A stretch of 64,000 nucleotides of DNA from Pseudomonas brassicacearum (GCF_003732265.1 NZ_MOBK01000001.1:744001-808000), one strand, 5' to 3'; counted from the first letter of the stretch, positions 9,439-17,954 are shown. Numbers and translations: made by a program. Notes: generated by a model from the letters alone, not told the origin.

Positions 9439-9663
9439 TCAATCGCACTCCATAAGCAAAACATCCTGGCCGTCTTTCACCACCTCGCCCTCGGCAACGA
9501 GAACGCTGATGATTCGACCCGACTCTGCGGCCATCAACGGAATTTCCATTTTCATGGACTCCATGATGATCAGCATCTGATCTTCTTCAACGACATCGCC
9601 TTCGCGGACATGAATCTGCCACACGGTTCCCGCGACATCCGATTTAACCGCGATTGTACTCAT
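9439..9663 (-). CDS. Stand-alone biotinyl carrier domain (74 aa)
   Basis: The protein consists only of a biotin/lipoyl attachment domain. The motif MESMKMEIP with Lys38 is the biotinylation site of the methionine-lysine-methionine type, and the two half-sheets (VAGTVWQIHVREGD and AAESGRIISVLVAEGE) flank it. I choose the ATG at 9663 because GGAGGGGG lies just ahead. The longer TTG frame at 9678 would include the ribosome site. It is the first gene of the leftward operon and is separate from the full-length AccB-like carrier at 9862. It may serve one of the two crotonase-type carboxyltransferases. Confidence 0.87.
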   Translation of the reverse strand: MSTIAVKSDVAGTVWQIHVREGDVVEEDQMLIIMESMKMEIPLMAAESGRIISVLVAEGEVVKDGQDVLLMECD

Positions 9664-9791
9664 TCTCGCCCCCTCCAAAACACTACTGTTTTCTGAATTC
9701 GCCAGGCCTTTGGCTGCCGCACGCTACGCTTTTTCTATCTAGCGTTGCGCAGACGCCCTGGGTGATGACCAGCACATTACTCGATTGTATG

Positions 9792-9803
9792 ATTGTTGAC
9801 AAT
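9792..9803. promoter_or_regulatory. Probable GntR operator in the divergent promoter (ATTGTTGACAAT)
   Basis: ATTGTTGACAAT is a near-perfect inverted repeat of the form ATTGTnnACAAT, in the 198-base gap between the divergent biotinyl-domain and accB-like genes. It shares TTGTnnACAA with the site at 8674-8683. One regulator bound here could control both operons. Confidence 0.55.
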
Positions 9804-9861
9804 CCTACGTTTGAATGTTTTTATCGGTCCAGGCAATTCGAACAACAAGAGGCCCTGAGGC

Positions 9862-10329
9862 ATGTCGCTCACACATAAAGAAGCAAGAAGAATCCTGGAA
9901 ACGCTGGATCACGCCAGGCATCTGGACTTCCTTGAAGTCCGCATCGGTGACACCACGCTGACAGCGAGCAAGTCCGGCACGGTTCAACGTTCGTTGGAGC
10001 CTGTGCAAGGCACCACGCCCGGTAAACCCGCGCAGCCGGCGCCTGCCGTGGTGGCTGCGAGCGAACCTGAAGTCGCCGAAGGTCAGGTCGCCGTCCGGGC
10101 GACCATGATGGGCACCTTCTATCGCAAACCCAGTCCTGACCAACCGTCGTTCGTCGAGGAGAACACCACAGTGGAAGCCGGCACACCGCTGTGCCTGGTC
10201 GAGGCCATGAAACTCTTCAACACCCTCGCCTCCCCGGTGAAAGGCCGCGTCGTGCGCATCGTCGCCCAGGACCTGCAGATGGTTCAGCGGGACCAGTTAT
10301 TGATGATTATTGAACCGGAGGCACGCTGA
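9862..10329 (+). CDS. accB: Biotin carboxyl carrier protein (AccB-like)
   Basis: This 155-residue carrier has the AccB layout: an N-terminal helical region (residues 1-45), a Pro/Ala-rich linker (about 50-70) and a C-terminal biotinyl domain. Lys117 in VEAMKLFN is the biotin acceptor, and the thumb-like segment GTFYRKPSPDQPSFVEE matches AccB. The start of accC overlaps its stop (TGATG). Given the surrounding catabolic genes, this is probably a pathway-dedicated paralogue of the housekeeping carrier, shuttling carboxybiotin from the adjacent biotin carboxylase to one or more of the four carboxyltransferase-type proteins in this locus. Confidence 0.92.
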   Translation: MSLTHKEARRILETLDHARHLDFLEVRIGDTTLTASKSGTVQRSLEPVQGTTPGKPAQPAPAVVAASEPEVAEGQVAVRATMMGTFYRKPSPDQPSFVEENTTVEAGTPLCLVEAMKLFNTLASPVKGRVVRIVAQDLQMVQRDQLLMIIEPEAR

Positions 10330-11738
10330 TGAGCAGCATTCCCGTAGCAACCCGCGACATCCGCCGGGTACTGATCGCCAACCGTGGCGAAATCGCTGTA
10401 CGCATCGTGCGTGCCTGCAAAACCCTGGGCATTGAATCAGTCGCGGCCGTCTCCGAAGCCGACCAGGACAGTCTGGCCGCCCGTCTGGCCGACGAATACG
10501 TTGTGATTGGTCCGGCGCCGGCAGCGCAAAGTTATCTGTGCGCCGACCTGCTGGTGCGCACCGCGCTGGAACACCGCTGCGACGCCATCCACCCAGGCTA
10601 TGGCTTCCTTTCCGAACGTTCGCACTTCGCGCAATCCTGCGAAGACGCCGGCATTGTCTTCATCGGGCCATCGGCCGGGATCATTGATTCGATGGGTGAC
10701 AAAATCACCGCCGTCGGTCTGGCCGAAAAGGCCGAAGTACCACGCGTACCGGGCTCGGATGCCGTGGCCGATGCCGACACCGCTCGCACCATTGCCAGCG
10801 AGATTGGCTACCCGGTGCTGTTCAAGGCGACGGCCGGTGGTGGCGGGCGCGGCATGCGCATCGTGCGCAGTGATGAAGAGGCCGAGGCGGCTTTCCGTTC
10901 GGCATCGTCGGAAGCACAAGCGGCCTTTGGCGATCCGACGCTGTATGTCGAGAAGTTCATCGAGCTGGCACGCCACATCGAAATCCAGATCATGGGCGAC
11001 CGCCATGGCAACGTCGTGCATCTGGGCGAGCGCGAGTGTTCGACTCAGCGCCGGCACCAGAAGCTGATTGAAGAAGCGCCCTCCCCCAGCCTTGCACCCC
11101 ACACCCGCGAGCAAATGGGTGAGTGCGCCGTACGTCTGGCCAAGAATGTCGGCTACTTCGGCGCGGGCACCATCGAATTCGTGGTCGATGACCGCGACGG
11201 CAAATTCTACTTCCTGGAAATGAACACCCGTATCCAGGTCGAGCACCCGGTGACAGAGATGATCACCGGGTACGACCTGGTCGCCGAACAGATTCGCATT
11301 GCCGCCGGTCTGCCACTGTCGTTCAGCCAGGCCGACGTGAAACTGACCGGCCATGCCATCGAATGCCGGATCAACGCCGAAGACCCGGACCGCAATTTCC
11401 TGCCGAGCCCGGGCCTGGTGAGTGAGTGGCTAGCCCCCCAGGGCCCAGGCGTCCGGGTCGACACCCACTGCTTCAGCGGCGCCACCGTGCCACCTTTTTA
11501 TGACTCCCTGCTGGCCAAACTGATCGTGCATGCGCCGACGCGTGGCGAGGCCATCACGCTGATGCGCAAGGCGCTGGAAGACATGAAGGTCGTGGGGCTG
11601 TCGACCACGGCCAGCTTCCATCATGCCGTGCTCGACCACCCGGACTTCGTCGCCGGCCTCGTCACCACGCGCTGGGTAGAAGATGTCTTCGTTCCGGCGC
11701 GCAAACTGGCGTTGAAACAAGCCAAGGAGCGCGCATGA
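10329..11738 (+). CDS. accC: Biotin carboxylase (AccC-like)
   Basis: This 469-residue ATP-grasp enzyme carboxylates biotin with bicarbonate and ATP. Motifs include RVLIANRGEIAVRI at the N-terminus, HPGYGFLSER, the glycine-rich ATP loop KATAGGGGRGMRIV, GERECSTQRRHQK, and the catalytic EMNTRIQVEHPVTE. Length is close to the 450 or so typical of AccC, with a short C-terminal extension (FVPARKLALKQAKERA). It is the only biotin carboxylase in the window, so it presumably serves all the carboxyltransferases here. It overlaps the next gene by 4 bases. Confidence 0.93.
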   Translation: MSSIPVATRDIRRVLIANRGEIAVRIVRACKTLGIESVAAVSEADQDSLAARLADEYVVIGPAPAAQSYLCADLLVRTALEHRCDAIHPGYGFLSERSHFAQSCEDAGIVFIGPSAGIIDSMGDKITAVGLAEKAEVPRVPGSDAVADADTARTIASEIGYPVLFKATAGGGGRGMRIVRSDEEAEAAFRSASSEAQAAFGDPTLYVEKFIELARHIEIQIMGDRHGNVVHLGERECSTQRRHQKLIEEAPSPSLAPHTREQMGECAVRLAKNVGYFGAGTIEFVVDDRDGKFYFLEMNTRIQVEHPVTEMITGYDLVAEQIRIAAGLPLSFSQADVKLTGHAIECRINAEDPDRNFLPSPGLVSEWLAPQGPGVRVDTHCFSGATVPPFYDSLLAKLIVHAPTRGEAITLMRKALEDMKVVGLSTTASFHHAVLDHPDFVAGLVTTRWVEDVFVPARKLALKQAKERA

Positions 11739-13132
11739 ACATGACAACACTGGTCGATGTCAGCCTGACCGACGGTCAGACCTGCGCCTGGAATGGTGCC
11801 GCCGGCACCGCGATGCTGCTGGGAACGATGAATTCACTGGGCCACGCGCGCCTGGCCGCCATCGAGGTGCTGAGCCCCGCGGTGATCGCGCAATGCATCC
11901 AGCGTGATGAGAACCCGCTGCAACGCGTCGCCGCGTTGCGCGAGCGCGCCAATGGCACACCGTTACGCGCCACCGTGAACCTGCTGCCCGCCCATGGCTA
12001 TCTCGATGTGCTTGCCGGGGAAACGCTGGACACCTGGCTACGGCTGCTCGCCACTTCCGGCGTCAGCGAGGTCGTGCTGATCGATCCGCAGCTGGACCTT
12101 TCACGTCTGGGCGACGCCGTGCAGAAGGCGCAGGCCCACGGCCTCAGCGCCATCGCCACCCTGCCCTATATAGACGATCACCAGCATTCCAATGCCTGGT
12201 ATGCAACCTCTGCCGCACAACTGGCCCAAACCGGTGCACAGCGCATCATGTTGCGTGATGAAGCCGGCTTGCTGCATGTCGATCGCCTGCCCGAGTTACT
12301 CGCAGCCCTGCGCAGCGGCGTCGATGGCAAACCGCTGGATCTGCACACACGTTGCCATACCGGCCTCGGCCCGCAGGTCGCTCTGGAAGCGATCCGCCTC
12401 GGCATCGACCGCCTCGACGCTGCCCTGCCCGTTGTCGCCAACGGCGCGTCGGCGCCTTCGCTGCCGTTGCTGACTCGCTCGGCCGCGTTGCTCGAACTGC
12501 CGCTGCAACCGCCGGATCTGGGCCGTCTCAACGAAGCCCAGGCTCAGCTCGCCGCAGTAGCGGATCAGGAAGGATTTGCCGAAAGCCTGCCTTGGGCCTT
12601 CGACCTGGCCCCGTACGAACACCAGCTGCCAGGAGAAATCGCTGCCCAAGCCATGCATGCATTGCGCGAGCGCGGACGCCTGGCCGATCTGTTCGAGTTT
12701 TCCCACGAGTGCACGCGCATACGCCAAGAGCTGGGCAATCCGCCGATGCTGCAACCTTTCGCCCAGGCCATTGCACGACAGGCACTCGAACATCTCGATG
12801 CCCGTCCACGTTTCGCGACGTTGCAGCCCGCACTGCGACGCTGGTTGCAAGGCTGCTACGGCCCGATCGACACGTCCCTGACCAGCCTGCAAGAACGCAT
12901 CGGCGCCGTCGCGAACCCCTGCCGTCCGATCAACGTGCCCGCCACAGAAGAGGCGCTGGCGGCGTTGATCTGCGGTTGCCCTGCGCTGCCACCGGTGCAG
13001 AAACTTCACTATGAAGTTCGCTCACCCGAGCAAGCCCTGACACACGGGCTGCTGCAACGCTGGCCCGACTACACCGTATTGAGTGTCACAGGCCCCGGCC
13101 TGTCCATCCATCTCGAACACAGCAAGGGGTGA
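11735..13132 (+). CDS. Divergent HMGL/OADA-type carboxyltransferase subunit
   Basis: This 465-residue protein is a strongly divergent relative of the oxaloacetate decarboxylase alpha/transcarboxylase 5S family and a paralogue of the next gene. The TIM-barrel start reads VDVSLTDGQTCAW, where the family has LRDAHQ, so Asp13 is kept but the Arg is lost. The carbamylated Lys position reads LRDEAG (Arg173). The family HxH reads HTRCHTG, giving His203 but Arg205. Two of four metal ligands are therefore missing. The C-terminal part (ELPGEIAAQAM-like region near 300, then GNPPMLQPF) matches the PYC_OADA domain. It may be a non-catalytic partner, or part of a shared active site with its paralogue. Confidence 0.7.
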   Translation: MNMTTLVDVSLTDGQTCAWNGAAGTAMLLGTMNSLGHARLAAIEVLSPAVIAQCIQRDENPLQRVAALRERANGTPLRATVNLLPAHGYLDVLAGETLDTWLRLLATSGVSEVVLIDPQLDLSRLGDAVQKAQAHGLSAIATLPYIDDHQHSNAWYATSAAQLAQTGAQRIMLRDEAGLLHVDRLPELLAALRSGVDGKPLDLHTRCHTGLGPQVALEAIRLGIDRLDAALPVVANGASAPSLPLLTRSAALLELPLQPPDLGRLNEAQAQLAAVADQEGFAESLPWAFDLAPYEHQLPGEIAAQAMHALRERGRLADLFEFSHECTRIRQELGNPPMLQPFAQAIARQALEHLDARPRFATLQPALRRWLQGCYGPIDTSLTSLQERIGAVANPCRPINVPATEEALAALICGCPALPPVQKLHYEVRSPEQALTHGLLQRWPDYTVLSVTGPGLSIHLEHSKG

Positions 13133-13135
13133 CAT

Positions 13136-14635
13136 GTGCTGAATCAATTACGCGAAAAAGTAGCTGCGGAGTTTGCTCGTACCGGCAAGCGTCGGCGTAT
13201 CCAGCTGGTCGATGCCACCCTGCGTGACGCACACCAGTGCCTGTGGGCTACGCGCATGCGCACTGAACACATGCTGCCGATGGCCGAGCGCCTGGATGCC
13301 TTGGGTTTTGATGTTGTAGAAGGCATTGCGTTGGTGCAGTTCGACGCCAGCGTGCTGTTCCTCAACCAGAATCCGCTGGAGCGGCTACGCCTGTTATCCG
13401 AGCGCATCCGCCGCACGCCGCTGCGTGGTGTGGTGCGCAGCAATATGCTGCGCAGTTTCTACCCCGAACCGGACGACCTGAGCGAACTTTATGTCGAGCG
13501 CCTGGTTGCCAACGGTGCTCGCGACATTGGCTTTCTCGACTCCCTGCACTGCTGGGATAACCTGGTGCCGGCGATCACCACCGCAAAACGACTGGGCGCA
13601 ACAACGACCCTTGCGATGATTTACAACCTGGCGCCAGGCTACGACGCCGAGTTCTACGCCGCCAAGGCACGCGAGGCCATCGAACGCTTCGATATCGACG
13701 CATTTACCTTCGGCGACGCCGGCGGCAGCATGACCGTGGAGCAAGTGCGCAGCATTGTGCCGGCGATCAAGGCCGTGATCGGTGATCGGCCGCTGGAAAT
13801 AATCACCCATTGCCTGAACGCGACCGGTTCGCTGGTTGCGCTGGAAGCAGCCGTTCACGGTGCCGACCGTCTGCTGTGCTCGATCGATCCGCTGGCCAAC
13901 GGCAATGCCGGACCGTCGGCGCAGATGCTGGCGCGCAACCTGCGCGAGATCGGCTTTGAGGTCAGTTTCGATGACCGTGCGGCAGACGAAATCGGTGACT
14001 ACCTCGCCGGGATAGCCGAAGAGAACGGCCTCCCCGTAGGCGTCCCGGCGGAATACGACCCGGCTCACTTCGTCACCCAGTACGCCGGGGGCGCCATGAC
14101 CAATCTGCAATCGCAGCTTCAGCTGGCGGGCATCGCCGACAAGCTGCCGGTGGTGCTCGAGGAAATCGGCCGCATCCGTGTGGAACTCGGGTCGCCGGTG
14201 ATGGCCACGCCATTCCCCGCCATGATTGCCGCACAAGCGGTGATGAACGTGCTGAGCGGCGAGCGTTACAAAGTGGTACCGGACGAAGTGAAAAAGTACG
14301 TGTGCGGTTATTTCGGCGCGCTGCCGCTGCCGGTCGATCCCGACGTCAAGGACCGCGTACTCGTCAACGGTTCCCGCGAAATTTCGACCACGCCGCCGGT
14401 GCTGGCACCGAAAGTTCCTGAGCTGCGCCGCCGCTACCCTGGCCTGTCGGATGACGAGTTGCTGCTGCGCGCCATGTACGGCGACGAAAAAATCAGCGGG
14501 CTCGCTCCTGTGGTGGTCGACGACACGTTCAGCGTGCGGCGTCCGCTGCACGAACTGATCGCCGGTCTGGCCAGGCACCCGGAACAACGTCATGTGCACA
14601 TCGCCATGGCCGGTTTCGAATTGCGTTCGCACTGA
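13136..14635 (+). CDS. HMGL/OADA-type carboxyltransferase subunit with altered metal site
   Basis: This 499-residue protein belongs to the pyruvate carboxylase/oxaloacetate decarboxylase carboxyltransferase family. VDATLRDAHQCLWATRMR (Asp31) is canonical, as is the C-terminal PYC_OADA region (GGAMTNLQSQLQLAGI, SPVMATPFPAMIAAQAVMNV). But the position of the carbamylated metal-binding lysine reads TFGDAGG (Gly193), and the HxH reads THCLNATG (His225, Leu227). A normal Zn/Mn site is unlikely. Translation starts at GTG 13136; the nearby ATG at 13134 is out of frame and stops at once. It follows its paralogue by 3 bases. The pair probably forms one heteromeric carboxyltransferase working with the AccB- and AccC-like proteins. 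Confidence 0.82.
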   Translation: MLNQLREKVAAEFARTGKRRRIQLVDATLRDAHQCLWATRMRTEHMLPMAERLDALGFDVVEGIALVQFDASVLFLNQNPLERLRLLSERIRRTPLRGVVRSNMLRSFYPEPDDLSELYVERLVANGARDIGFLDSLHCWDNLVPAITTAKRLGATTTLAMIYNLAPGYDAEFYAAKAREAIERFDIDAFTFGDAGGSMTVEQVRSIVPAIKAVIGDRPLEIITHCLNATGSLVALEAAVHGADRLLCSIDPLANGNAGPSAQMLARNLREIGFEVSFDDRAADEIGDYLAGIAEENGLPVGVPAEYDPAHFVTQYAGGAMTNLQSQLQLAGIADKLPVVLEEIGRIRVELGSPVMATPFPAMIAAQAVMNVLSGERYKVVPDEVKKYVCGYFGALPLPVDPDVKDRVLVNGSREISTTPPVLAPKVPELRRRYPGLSDDELLLRAMYGDEKISGLAPVVVDDTFSVRRPLHELIAGLARHPEQRHVHIAMAGFELRSH

Positions 14636-14642
14636 GGCTGCC

Positions 14643-15056
14643 ATGTCGACTCTCCCTGCACGGCCATTGCCGCAACCCACCACCGAGACGGCCGCCTATT
14701 GGGCGGCCGCGCAGGAGCACCAACTGGTAATCCAGCGTTGCGGCAGTTGCGGCCACTGTCAGTTTTACCCGCGAGCGTTCTGCATCGAGTGCCTGTCCGA
14801 CGGCGTCGAATGGATAAAGGCCAGCGGTCGAGGACGCATCTACACCTACACGGTCTGCCGGATCGCGCCCTCGCCGGCCTTCGAGTCTCGGTTGCCTTAT
14901 GTCGTTGCCCTGATCGACCTTGATGAAGGCGTGCGCATGCTGACCAACATCCTGGACGCCGACCTCGAGCGCATCACCATCGGCGCCCGCGTCCGCGTCT
15001 GTTTCGAATCCGTCAGCGAATCCTGCACGCTGCCCCAGTTCACTCTTTTGGATTAG
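14643..15056 (+). CDS. DUF35 OB-fold / zinc-ribbon protein
   Basis: This 137-residue protein has an N-terminal rubredoxin-like zinc ribbon with two CxxC pairs (RCGSCGHCQ and FCIEC), followed by an OB-fold (GRIYTYTVCRIAP, PYVVALIDLDEGVRM). DUF35 proteins bind CoA-thioester thiolase-fold enzymes and are needed for their activity, as in steroid side-chain aldolases. The partner is very likely the thiolase-fold protein at 16591-17775. The ATG at 14643 lies 7 bases after the upstream stop. Confidence 0.9.
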   Translation: MSTLPARPLPQPTTETAAYWAAAQEHQLVIQRCGSCGHCQFYPRAFCIECLSDGVEWIKASGRGRIYTYTVCRIAPSPAFESRLPYVVALIDLDEGVRMLTNILDADLERITIGARVRVCFESVSESCTLPQFTLLD

Positions 15057-15064
15057 CCGACACC

Positions 15065-16594
15065 ATGGAAATGATTACCGACCACTTCGATGCCGGCGCC
15101 AATCGCCACCCGGACAATGTCTGCCTGCAAGGCACTGGTTTCAGCCTCACCTACGCCGAGGTTCAGGCCGACTCCCATGCCATCGGCCATGCCCTGTCGC
15201 TGCTGAACCTGAGTTCGTCCCATGTCGGCGTACTGGCGCCCAATCACCCGCTAAGCTTCGTCGCGATGCTGGGTGCCTTGCGTGCGGGCGCTACGTTCAT
15301 CCCCCTGAATGCGCGTGATTCGATCGACAGCCTGATCTGGTTCATGAGCTTCACCCGGTTGTCCGTACTGGTGCTGCACTCGCAGTACTTCGAGCATGCC
15401 GAACGCATCCGTGCAGGCGTGCCCACGCTGACAACCGTGATCGGTCTGGACGAACCGATCGCCGGGCTGAGTATCGCCGGCTGGTGCCGTGAGCATACTG
15501 GCCAGCGCTGCACGGTGCGTAAATCGCTCGACGATACAGCCCTGATCAAGTCATCGGGTGGCACGACCGGTCGGCCCAAAGCAATTATGCAAAGCCATCG
15601 GGCGCTGCTGGCCTGCTATCGCATCAGCAATCAGTTCATGCCACCGACGAAAAGTCCGGCGCATCTGGTTGTCGCACCGCTGACCCATGCTGCGGGTGCG
15701 ACGGCCATGGCGCTGTCGACGTTCGGCACACGCAACGTGATCGCGCCGTCCGCCGACCCGGCCGCCGTGCTCGAAACCATCGAACGGGAGCGCATCACTC
15801 ACCTGTTCCTGCCGCCGACCCTGATTTATCGACTGCTGTCGCATCCAGATGCCAGGACGCGCGACTGCTCGTCACTTGAATACGTGATCTACGGTGCCGC
15901 CCCGATGTCCGTGGACAAACTGCGCGAGGGCATCGCTCTGTGGGGGCCAGTGTTCGTTCAGTGCTACGGCCAATCCGAGGTGCCTGGGGTGATCACGGTG
16001 CTGACCCGCGAAGACCACATGCGTGACGGCAAACACCTGGGTTCCGCCGGCCGCCCCACCGGTGCCTGCGAAGTGGCACTGATGGATGAGGAAGGACGCA
16101 TCGTCGAACCGGGCGAACGCGGTGAAATCGTCGCCCGTGGCGAGTTGGTCGCCCCGGGTTACTACGACAACCCGCAAGCCAACGAAGAGGCACGCCGTTT
16201 CGGCTGGCACCACACCGGCGACATCGGCGTGTTCGACGAAGGCGGTTACCTGTACATCGTCGATCGCACCAAGGACATGATCATCTCCGGCGGTTTCAAC
16301 ATCTATCCAAGCGAGATCGAGCAAGTCATCTGGGCGCATCCGGCGGTGATGGATTGCGCAGTGGTCGGCCTCCCCGATGCGGACTGGGGCGAGAAAGTCA
16401 TCGCCGTCATCGAGCTCAAAGCGGGCGCCAGCGCCACGAGTGAAGAATTCATCGACTTGTGCCGCGAAAAACTCGGCAGCCTGAAAACGCCGAAACAGGT
16501 GCTGTTCTGGGAGAGTCTGCCACGCAGCCCGGTCGGCAAGGTGTTGAAAAAAGACGTGCGGGCGCAGTTGATCCCGCAGGAGCCGCAAGCATGA
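15065..16594 (+). CDS. Acyl-CoA ligase (AMP-binding, ANL family), copy 2
   Basis: This 509-residue ANL enzyme shows the P-loop-like IKSSGGTTGRPKAIM, the adenine-pocket region YGAAPMSVD, CYGQSEVPG, the hinge HHTGDIGVFDEGG, DRTKDMIISGGFNIYPSE, and the acyl-adenylation lysine in SPVGKVLKKDV. It should form an acyl-CoA by way of acyl-AMP. Its stop overlaps the thiolase-like gene start (ATGA), and a DUF35 gene precedes it, so ligation and carbon-carbon cleavage of one intermediate are probably linked. The first ligase (7091-8650) belongs to the same subgroup, so the pathway may activate two different acids. Confidence 0.92.
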   Translation: MEMITDHFDAGANRHPDNVCLQGTGFSLTYAEVQADSHAIGHALSLLNLSSSHVGVLAPNHPLSFVAMLGALRAGATFIPLNARDSIDSLIWFMSFTRLSVLVLHSQYFEHAERIRAGVPTLTTVIGLDEPIAGLSIAGWCREHTGQRCTVRKSLDDTALIKSSGGTTGRPKAIMQSHRALLACYRISNQFMPPTKSPAHLVVAPLTHAAGATAMALSTFGTRNVIAPSADPAAVLETIERERITHLFLPPTLIYRLLSHPDARTRDCSSLEYVIYGAAPMSVDKLREGIALWGPVFVQCYGQSEVPGVITVLTREDHMRDGKHLGSAGRPTGACEVALMDEEGRIVEPGERGEIVARGELVAPGYYDNPQANEEARRFGWHHTGDIGVFDEGGYLYIVDRTKDMIISGGFNIYPSEIEQVIWAHPAVMDCAVVGLPDADWGEKVIAVIELKAGASATSEEFIDLCREKLGSLKTPKQVLFWESLPRSPVGKVLKKDVRAQLIPQEPQA

Positions 16595-17775
16595 CGAACG
16601 ATCCTTCCCGTCTGGCGGGTCGATACGCCATCGTCGGCGTCGGCGAGGCCGGCCTTGGCAAGGCGCAGCCCGGTGACACCGCACTCTCGCTGCAATGCCG
16701 GTCGGCCCGCGACGCCTTGCTGGACGCCGGGCTGACACTGGCCGATGTCGATGGCGTGTTCGCCCATTGGGATGACCGCGCCAATGCGTTGCTGGTGAGC
16801 GAGTACCTGGGCATCACACCGCGCTACGTCGACAGCACGGTGGTGGGTGGCGGTTCGCCGCTCACCCATTTGATTCATGCCATGGCCGCGATCGAATCTG
16901 GCTTGTGTTCGGTGGCATTGATCACTTACGGCAGCACCCAGCGCCTGGATCACAGCCGCAACCGAGGCGGCGCGATCACCGAGCCGCGCTCCCCGTCGGG
17001 CCAGTTCGTGACGCCCTACGGTGTGCTCAGCCCGATCAGCTGGTACGCGATGCTCGCGCAGCAGTATTTGCATCGTTATCAGGCGAGCGCCGAGGACCTC
17101 GGCGAGGTTGCGATCAACGCGCGGCGCTGGGCGCAATTGAACCCCCAGGCCACGCTGCGCAAACCACTGACGATGGAGGAGTACCTGGCATCGCCGCTGA
17201 TCTCGGACCCCTTGCGCAAGGCCGATATTTGCCTGGTCAGCGACGGCGCAGGGGCGTTGATCCTCACCAAAGCCGAGCACGCGCGCACGCTGGCGAAACC
17301 ACCCGTGTTCATCCGCGGCTTCGCTGATACCTATCGACGTCACGTGACACCCGTCGGCCCGTTCGACTGGCTCGACCCTGACGTTATTGGCGGCTGCGCC
17401 GAGCGAGCGCTGCGCATGTCCGGCATCGCGCGCAACGAATTGAGCATGCTCCAGATCTATGACGCCTTCACCATCAACGTGTTGGTATCGCTGGAGGCCA
17501 TGGGTTTCTGCGCACCCGGCCAGGCAGGCGCGTTTCTGCGCAGCGGCATTGCCGCGCCCGGCGGCGCCTTACCGGTGAATACCTCTGGCGGTGGGCTGGC
17601 CTTCAACCACTCCGGTCAGTTCGGCATGCAGTTGATGATCGAATCGGTGCGCCAGCTGCGGGGGGAATGCGGCGAGCGTCAGGTCGCCAATGCTCGCAGC
17701 TGTCTGGTCCAGGCCGGAGGGCTTGTGATGTCGGCCTTCATGACCATGGTATTGGCGAAAGAGGCCAGTGATTGA
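16591..17775 (+). CDS. Thiolase-fold protein (SCP2/Ltp2-like), no evident catalytic Cys
   Basis: This 394-residue protein has the non-classical thiolase architecture. The nucleophilic Cys of thiolases, expected near residues 80-95, is replaced in the segment STVVGGGSPLTHL. The C-terminal GHP motif reads AFNHSGQFG. The motif MLQIYDAFTINVL is shared with Ltp2-type enzymes, which cleave beta-hydroxyacyl-CoAs by retro-aldol chemistry together with DUF35 proteins. The DUF35 gene two genes upstream fits this well. It overlaps the ligase gene by 4 bases. Retro-aldolase action is inference from fold, motif and context; a decarboxylating or condensing role cannot be excluded. Confidence 0.85.
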   Translation: MTNDPSRLAGRYAIVGVGEAGLGKAQPGDTALSLQCRSARDALLDAGLTLADVDGVFAHWDDRANALLVSEYLGITPRYVDSTVVGGGSPLTHLIHAMAAIESGLCSVALITYGSTQRLDHSRNRGGAITEPRSPSGQFVTPYGVLSPISWYAMLAQQYLHRYQASAEDLGEVAINARRWAQLNPQATLRKPLTMEEYLASPLISDPLRKADICLVSDGAGALILTKAEHARTLAKPPVFIRGFADTYRRHVTPVGPFDWLDPDVIGGCAERALRMSGIARNELSMLQIYDAFTINVLVSLEAMGFCAPGQAGAFLRSGIAAPGGALPVNTSGGGLAFNHSGQFGMQLMIESVRQLRGECGERQVANARSCLVQAGGLVMSAFMTMVLAKEASD

Positions 17776-17954
17776 TCATGAGGTCGTCGGCTGGCTCGAC
17801 GCGCTCGGGCTCATCGCGCTGGCGTCCACCGGCCGAGTACCGATCCCTCTGAACCGCCAATCCGCTAGATGAAGTGCCACAACTACTGAAAAGGATGCGT
17901 CGCGGCGAAATCGTCGGACGTGCCGTCATCGTTCCCAACGAGACTTACCCATGA
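17771..17954 (+). pseudogene. Remnant of a zinc-type alcohol dehydrogenase (C-terminus only)
   Basis: The gap between the thiolase-like and carboxyltransferase genes translates in two frames to the tail of a medium-chain alcohol dehydrogenase. One frame gives LIALASTGRVPIPLNR. After a frameshift near 17850 the next frame gives NPLDEVPQLLKRMRRG and EIVGRAVIVPNE, ending at a TGA that overlaps the next ATG. The pattern (helix with AxxGR, then PLDxV, then GxxxGRAV) is the usual ADH ending. The catalytic and NAD-binding parts are gone. The operon therefore once held an oxidoreductase at this position, lost by deletion. Confidence 0.6.
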
